Assembly: GCF_900101595.1 (NCBI RefSeq)
Contig: NZ_FMYY01000015.1
Span: forward strand, 92,344-156,343
Length of the DNA stretch: 64,000 bases
Direction: 5' to 3'
Source of the DNA: Paenibacillus sp. cl123
GTDB taxonomy: Bacteria > Bacillota > Bacilli > Paenibacillales > NBRC-103111
Part shown: piece after piece, positions 60,046 to 64,000 of the stretch
Layout of the letters: the number at the start of each line of letters is the position of its first letter
Numbering within the stretch: the stretch's first letter is position 1
The notes under the pieces: generated by a model
What the model was told of the DNA's origin: nothing
Database searches by the model: none
Seen by the model: only the letters and a program-made list of their open reading frames with translations
Program-made: the position numbers and the translations under genes

Positions 60046-60972
60046 TTACTTTGTCTTCAAATCCTCGATCGAATCGATGTCCATATAGGAGGGAACGACA
60101 AGGCCCAGCTTGGTGCCGTTCAGATTCGGACCGAGATCCTCGAACTTGCCCGTATATTTGTCAAAATAGTCCTTATGCGTCGTCGGCAGCCAGGCGGCGA
60201 CCATCGCGTCGGCACTGCCGTCGGCAATGCCTGCCCACATCGGACCCGCTTCGACCTGCAGCATCTCTACCTTATAGCCAAGCCTTTCTTCCAATACGAT
60301 CTTGACCACGTTCGTGCTGGCAATCTCCGAATCCCAGGCCACATAGGCCAGCTTAAGCTTTTTGCCCGCATCCTGGGGCAGATCCTTCACCCAGCCGTCC
60401 ACCTTGTCCGCGTTATCCTTCACCCACTGGGCGGCGGCTTCCTCCGGCTTCTTCCCATCCGTTACGGCGGACATCACAACCGCCATATCGTCCGGCGTCC
60501 ATTCGAACCGGTCCAGCATCGTGTGAGCGGAGCCGGCATCCTGCTTGAGCCCGCTGCGGACGACCGTATGGATCTGCTCATCCTGGCCGAACGTTCCCTT
60601 CGGGTCTTCCAGATACTTCAGCTCATATTTGGCAAACATCCAATGGGGAGTCCAGCCTGTCACGATAATAGGCTTCTTATCCTTGTAGGCTTTGTCCAGA
60701 GCGGCGGCCATGGCTGCGCCTGAGCCCTCGACAAGCTTCCAGTCCGTCAGCTCGTAATCCTTCAGTGCCTGAGCGCTTTGCTTCATCAGGCCGGCTCCGG
60801 GGTCGATCCCGATAACCTCATGCTTGACCTGAGCGCCCACGGAGGCTGCGCCTCCGGAAGCTCCTCCCGCAGAGGCATCCCCGGGAGCCCCTTCCTTGGT
60901 GCCGCAGCCGGCAAGAACGAGCAGACTGGTCAAGCTTACGAGCATGAATGATTTCATCGCATGTTTCATCAT
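60046..60972 (-). CDS. opuAC: Glycine betaine/proline-type ABC transporter, substrate-binding lipoprotein
   Basis: A 308-residue OpuAC-type lipoprotein. The lipobox is LLVLAGCG, followed by a flexible Ala/Gly/Ser linker. The binding domain contains IGIDPGAGLMKQSAQAL, VTGWTPHWMFAKYELKYLED, the aromatic cage region LAYVAWDSEIASTN and AAWLPTTHKDYF, and ends with PSYMDIDSIEDL. It binds glycine betaine or proline betaine outside the membrane. It starts three bases after opuAB, with AAAGGAG inside the end of that gene. It ends with a strong terminator. Confidence 0.95.
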   Translation of the reverse strand: MMKHAMKSFMLVSLTSLLVLAGCGTKEGAPGDASAGGASGGAASVGAQVKHEVIGIDPGAGLMKQSAQALKDYELTDWKLVEGSGAAMAAALDKAYKDKKPIIVTGWTPHWMFAKYELKYLEDPKGTFGQDEQIHTVVRSGLKQDAGSAHTMLDRFEWTPDDMAVVMSAVTDGKKPEEAAAQWVKDNADKVDGWVKDLPQDAGKKLKLAYVAWDSEIASTNVVKIVLEERLGYKVEMLQVEAGPMWAGIADGSADAMVAAWLPTTHKDYFDKYTGKFEDLGPNLNGTKLGLVVPSYMDIDSIEDLKTK

Positions 60973-60975
60973 CGA

Positions 60976-61809
60976 TTAAACGCTCCTTTTCTTCTTCATG
61001 ATATGTTGGGTGATGCGGTCAAGCAGAATAGCCAGGACGACGATCGCAAGTCCGGCCTCAAAGCCTTGCCCGGTCTTGATCTGGGTCACGGCCCGGTATA
61101 CATCCGCACCGATTCCTTGGGCGCCGATCATCGAAGCGATGACGACCATCGACAGCGCCAGCATGATCGTCTGGTTGACGCCGGCCATAATCGACGGCAT
61201 AGCCAGCGGGAATTGCAGCTTGAACAGCTTCTGTCCCGGCGTCGAGCCGAACGCGTCCGCCGCTTCCACAAGATCCTCGGCTACTTGTCGGATGCCCAGA
61301 TTGGTCAGCCGGATCGTCGGCGGCACGGCGAAAATGACCGATGCGATCACGCCCGGCACGACGCCGAGGCCGAAGAAGGTAACGGCGGGAATCAGGTACA
61401 CGAAGGCCGGCATCGTTTGCATGAAGTCCAGCATGGGCGTGAATATATTGCGCATCCTGTCGCTCTGGGCGCACCAGACGCCGACCGGGATGCCGATCAG
61501 AATCGAGATCAGCGCCGAAGTTAGCACGAGGGCCAAGGTGTCCATCGTGTGGCTCCAGAAGCCGAGATTATCGATCAGCAGCAAGCCCGCGGCAGCGAAC
61601 AACGCAAACGGCCATTTGCCGAGATAATAGGCCAAGGCGGCGATCAGCAAGATCAGAACGAGCGAAGGGGGGAAATGAAAGGCGGCCGACAAGCCGTTGA
61701 CGATCCCCTCAATCGCCGATGAGACGAGCTCAAAGAAGAACGACAGGTTGGAGCCGAGCCAGTCTACGCCCGTTTCCACCCATTCATCCAAGGGCAGCTT
61801 CGGCATCAT
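60976..61809 (-). CDS. opuAB: Glycine betaine ABC transporter, permease
   Basis: A 277-residue permease with about six membrane helices (SLVLILLIAALAYYLGKWPF, TLALVLTSALISILIGIPVG and others) and the EAA loop AADAFGSTPGQKLFKLQFPL. The OpuAB hallmarks LDFMQTMPAFVYLIPAVTFF and PPTIRLTNLGIRQV are present. The start overlaps opuAA by 26 bases, so the genes are translationally coupled. It forms the membrane channel of the osmoprotectant importer. Confidence 0.96.
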   Translation of the reverse strand: MMPKLPLDEWVETGVDWLGSNLSFFFELVSSAIEGIVNGLSAAFHFPPSLVLILLIAALAYYLGKWPFALFAAAGLLLIDNLGFWSHTMDTLALVLTSALISILIGIPVGVWCAQSDRMRNIFTPMLDFMQTMPAFVYLIPAVTFFGLGVVPGVIASVIFAVPPTIRLTNLGIRQVAEDLVEAADAFGSTPGQKLFKLQFPLAMPSIMAGVNQTIMLALSMVVIASMIGAQGIGADVYRAVTQIKTGQGFEAGLAIVVLAILLDRITQHIMKKKRSV

Positions 61810-63013
61810 GCGGCTTCACCTCTTCTTCCTGATTGGCGACCGGATGTCCGGCAAGCGCCCCGAGTACGGCTCCGCGGACGATAACCCCGAGTATGCGGCG
61901 GTTGGCATCCACTACGCCTACGGGATATTTGGACGTCCCGCATATTTCAAATAATTCATACAGCATCCGCTCTGGGGACACCACAGGAACATCGGCGATT
62001 ACGATGTCCTCCAGCCCCCGGCCGTCACGGACTGCCGCAGAGGCGTCTTCGGCTGTAATGACGCCGAGCAGCTTCTTGCCGCGGTCGACGACGAACAGGT
62101 TGGAAATTCCGCTTTCGCGCATCAATTGCAGCGCGACCCGCGGCCCGCGGTCGATCCCGATCGTCTCGGGGCGGCGCATGACCGAAGAAGCGGTCAGCAC
62201 CTTCGACAGGTCCACATCTTCCACAAACCGCTCGACGTAGGCATTGGCCGGATTCATCATAATTTCCTCCGGCTTGCCGATCTGCACGACGCTGCCGTCC
62301 TTCATCAAGGCGATCCGGTCGCCGATTCTCAGCGCTTCGTCCAGATCATGCGTAATGAAGATGATCGTCTTCTTCATCTTCTCCTGAAGCTCGAGCAGCT
62401 CATCCTGCATATCCTTGCGGATCAGCGGATCGAGCGCGCTGAAGGCTTCGTCCATCAGCAGAACGTCCGGGTCGTTGGCCAGCGCTCTGGCGAGCCCCAC
62501 CCGCTGCTGCATCCCTCCGCTTAATTGGGAGGGCAGGCTGTCCGCCCAATCCTGCAAGCCGACCAGTTGAAGCGATTCCAGCGCTTTGGCCCGCCGCTTT
62601 TTCTTCTCCACGCCCTGAACCTCAAGCCCGTACTCCACGTTCTGTGCGACAGTACGATGCGGGAACAGCGCGAACTTCTGGAATACCATGCTGATGCTCT
62701 GCCGGCGTACCTGGCGCAGCTCTTCGGCGTTCATGCCGACGATATCTTGCCCGTGAATTTCGATCTTGCCGTGCGTGGGGTCGATCAGCCGGTTCAGCAG
62801 CCGGACCAGCGTCGACTTGCCGCTGCCGGACAGTCCCATAATGACAAAAATTTCGCCCGGTTCTACGGAAAAGCTAACCTCATTGACGCCCACGGTATGC
62901 TTGGTTTCTCTGTAAATCCGCTCCTTCGTCCACTTTTGCTTCAGCAAAGGGAGAACGGAGTCGGGATCGGGACCAAATACTTTGGTCACCTGATGCACAT
63001 TTATAATGGCCAC
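61784..63013 (-). CDS. opuAA: Glycine betaine ABC transporter, ATP-binding subunit
   Basis: A 409-residue ATPase. Walker A is GLSGSGKST, then Q-loop VFQKFALFPH, signature LSGGMQQRVGLA, Walker B VLLMDEAFSALDP and switch His FITHDLDEAL. A C-terminal pair of CBS domains (about 280-390; LFVVDRGKKLLGVITAEDAS, YPVGVVDANRRILGVIVRGA) probably senses ionic strength, as in OpuA-type transporters. It starts with GTG 63013 after GGGGTGA and is the first gene of opuAA-AB-AC. Confidence 0.96.
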   Translation of the reverse strand: MAIINVHQVTKVFGPDPDSVLPLLKQKWTKERIYRETKHTVGVNEVSFSVEPGEIFVIMGLSGSGKSTLVRLLNRLIDPTHGKIEIHGQDIVGMNAEELRQVRRQSISMVFQKFALFPHRTVAQNVEYGLEVQGVEKKKRRAKALESLQLVGLQDWADSLPSQLSGGMQQRVGLARALANDPDVLLMDEAFSALDPLIRKDMQDELLELQEKMKKTIIFITHDLDEALRIGDRIALMKDGSVVQIGKPEEIMMNPANAYVERFVEDVDLSKVLTASSVMRRPETIGIDRGPRVALQLMRESGISNLFVVDRGKKLLGVITAEDASAAVRDGRGLEDIVIADVPVVSPERMLYELFEICGTSKYPVGVVDANRRILGVIVRGAVLGALAGHPVANQEEEVKPHDAEAALG

Positions 63014-63058
63014 AAGCTCACCCCTTTTTCGTTCGAGTTTCTCTCTCGTGCCTTATTA

Positions 63059-63088
63059 AGTGTAAAGAAAAGGAACCTCATATGTCAA
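63059..63088 (-). promoter_or_regulatory. Candidate sigma-A promoter of opuA
   Basis: On the minus strand TTGACA (63088-63083) and TACACT (63064-63059) are separated by 18 bases, 46 bases before the start codon. Confidence 0.65.
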
Positions 63089-63111
63089 CAATAAATTCCG
63101 TTTATTCAGTA

Positions 63112-63131
63112 TGTACAGAAAAAACTGTACA
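63112..63131. promoter_or_regulatory. Perfect inverted repeat upstream of the opuA promoter
   Basis: tgtacag (63112-63118), aaaaaa, ctgtaca (63125-63131): a 7-6-7 palindrome 24 bases upstream of the -35 box. It is a possible operator for an osmoregulatory (GbsR/OpcR-like MarR-type) protein; the regulator is not in the window. Confidence 0.5.
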
Positions 63132-63239
63132 AAATTTACGATGTAGATTATACTCGTATCTGTCCGCTTGCCGCACCATCTTTACATTATAGAAAATAGG
63201 CGAGAAAGACCGTGGCTTCAGCCGCGGGATGAATTGGCT

Positions 63240-63279
63240 TAGGACAAGGGATAGCCTTTAGGCTGGCTTAATTGTCCTA
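63240..63279. repeat. Subterminal hairpin of the IS200/IS605 element
   Basis: taggacaa (63240-63247) pairs with ttgtccta (63272-63279) and encloses a second stem, agcc-ttta-ggct (63253-63264). Such imperfect subterminal hairpins are the recognition structures of Y1 transposases in this family. Confidence 0.6.
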
Positions 63280-63324
63280 CATGGATACACGAATTTGTTG
63301 TCGTATATCCATCGAACTGATACC

Positions 63325-63732
63325 ATGTTGTTGTGGGACAATCGTACAGAACTACTAAAACGACCGTTATCATTAATCAACTATCATGTTGTGTTTTGCC
63401 CGAGATACAGGCGTAAAGTGCTAGTCAATCAGGTAGAGATTCAGTTCAAAGAGCTCGCCTAGGAAATATGCGCTGAAAACGATTGGATACTTATCGCCAT
63501 GGAAGTGATGCCCGATCATGTGCCTATTTTTCTGAATGTCCTGCCAACTGACTCTCCCGCTGACATCATGGCGAAATTGAAAGGAATAACTTCTTGTCTT
63601 CTCCGTGAAACGTTCCAGCACCTGAAGCATCTGCCTTCTCTTTGGACACGTTCCTACTTTGTCAGTACGGCAGGAAACGTTTCAAGCGAAACCATCAAAA
63701 GGTATGTGGAAGAACAAAAGAAGAGGGGGTGA
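63325..63732 (+). pseudogene. tnpA: IS200-type transposase TnpA (Y1), inactivated
   Basis: A full-length Y1 transposase can be read from ATG 63325: SLINYHVVFCPRYRRKVL, then an amber TAG (63460-63462) after FKELA, then AMEVMPDHVPIFLNVLPTDS. The C-terminal part reads TRSYFVSTAGNVSSETIKRY and carries the catalytic Tyr region. In active enzymes the HUH motif reads DHVHLF; here the second His is Pro (CAT to CCT), so the metal site is broken as well. No other frameshift is seen. It therefore cannot work without an enzyme in trans. Confidence 0.88.
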
Positions 63733-63736
63733 AGAC

Positions 63737-64000
63737 ATGCAGACGGTCACTGTTCAAATCCGTATTTTTCCATCCAACCCTTCTGTATTGGTGAATATGG
63801 GCAATGAATACATTCGGACGGTTAATCTTTTGACTGAGCAAGCCGAAGCATCTGGAACGTTTCCGAAGCTAACCTCAAAGAACATCGATGCGAATTTGCC
63901 CTCTGCCGTTAAGAATCAACTCATTCGTGATGCAAGAAGCATCTTCCAGAAGTCCGTGAAGAATAAGAAGCGTTCCATTCTAAAAAAGCGAGTGTACTAC
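63737..64000 (+). CDS. TnpB-like accessory protein, N-terminal part (3' end outside window)
   Basis: ATG 63737, with AGGGGG upstream, opens a frame that reaches the window edge (88 codons): MQTVTVQIRIFPSNPSVLVN, then YIRTVNLLTEQAEASG, LPSAVKNQLIRDARSIFQKS and KKRSILKKRVYY. The start and helical, basic character fit the N-terminal region of IS605 OrfB/TnpB, the RNA-guided nuclease. Its RuvC and zinc-finger motifs lie outside the window, so activity and the guide RNA cannot be judged. Confidence 0.7.
   Translation, partial: MQTVTVQIRIFPSNPSVLVNMGNEYIRTVNLLTEQAEASGTFPKLTSKNIDANLPSAVKNQLIRDARSIFQKSVKNKKRSILKKRVYY

Larger units (their letters stand above)
63205..64000 (+). mobile_element. IS200/IS605-family element (truncated at window edge)
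   Basis: A tnpA-like gene (63325-63732, inactivated) and the start of a second frame 63737 onwards lie in the order tnpA-tnpB. Upstream are imperfect hairpins typical of IS200/IS605 ends: cgtggct/agccgcg (63211-63226) and the larger 63240-63279 stem-loop. The left boundary is not precisely defined and the right end is outside the window. Confidence 0.7.

Noticed and set aside
63737..64000. A new Cas12-like effector
   Set aside because: The frame directly follows a TnpA-like gene and has the size and start of an IS605 TnpB. Without the nuclease motifs in view no stronger claim is possible.

Overview
The window looks like a chromosomal segment of a spore-forming Firmicute of the Paenibacillaceae (Paenibacillus or a close relative). 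The evidence is family-level: a Bacillus-type block of ydcC-like lipoprotein, alr, ndoAI (RHH antitoxin) and ndoA (EndoA/MazF), then tex, the sporulation micro-gene cmpA and an sprT-like gene; DUF2621, DUF1128 and DUF1904 genes; an S-layer-homology protein; and moderately GC-rich coding DNA with strong AGGAGG-type ribosome binding sites. Species cannot be fixed from the sequence alone.

Layout. (1) 1-11021: a visibly AT-rich surface-polysaccharide cassette on the + strand. It holds the tail of a family-2 glycosyltransferase, a three-enzyme nucleotide-sugar block (CapE-like 4,6-dehydratase/5-epimerase, UDP-GlcNAc 2-epimerase, RmlD-like reductase), an ABC-2 exporter, a GT4, a giant three-module glycosyltransferase and a methyltransferase with a coiled-coil tail. 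Together they could make a UDP-2-acetamido-2,6-dideoxy-L-hexose, polymerise a glycan in the cytoplasm, cap it and export it. (2) 11022-15835: a gene graveyard with a dTDP-glucose 4,6-dehydratase remnant, an IS256-family element whose transposase has one amber codon, a decayed IS3-type element and a decayed family-2 glycosyltransferase. (3) 15836-17273: an intact initiating sugar-phosphate transferase with its terminator.

(4) 17369-31202: GC-richer conserved genes: ydcC-like lipoprotein, alr, ndoAI-ndoA, tex, cmpA, sprT-like, tRNA-Asn and tRNA-Ser, corA, a flavin-binding stress-type protein, tRNA-Leu, an Rpn-type nuclease, a glycerophosphodiesterase, an SLH protein and DUF2621. (5) 31378-41678: nfo, purU, a membrane GGDEF protein, tkt, ppnP, a dehydrogenase-PilZ fusion, pgi, a YigZ protein and a TetR regulator. 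(6) 41772-54597: yjbQ, DUF1128, a Gly/Tyr-rich small protein, a large unknown protein with an internal duplication divergent from a LacI regulator with two matching operators, an alpha/beta hydrolase, msrAB, DUF1904, cardiolipin synthase, a Gfo/Idh oxidoreductase and the futalosine-pathway genes mqnB-mqnD. (7) 54851-63013: SRPBCC protein, AraC regulator, two Gfo/Idh-like oxidoreductases in an operon, a DUF6953 gene, speD and a glycine-betaine transporter operon opuAA-AB-AC. (8) 63205-64000: an IS200/IS605-type element whose tnpA is doubly inactivated, followed by the start of an open tnpB-like gene.

Most promising for follow-up: the dehydrogenase-PilZ fusion near a GGDEF protein lacking the inhibitory I-site; the LacI-controlled duplicated protein of unknown function; the three-module glycosyltransferase with the coiled-coil methyltransferase; and small genes easily missed (cmpA and a 25-residue reading frame upstream of alr). 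No CRISPR array, prophage or obvious defence island was seen.
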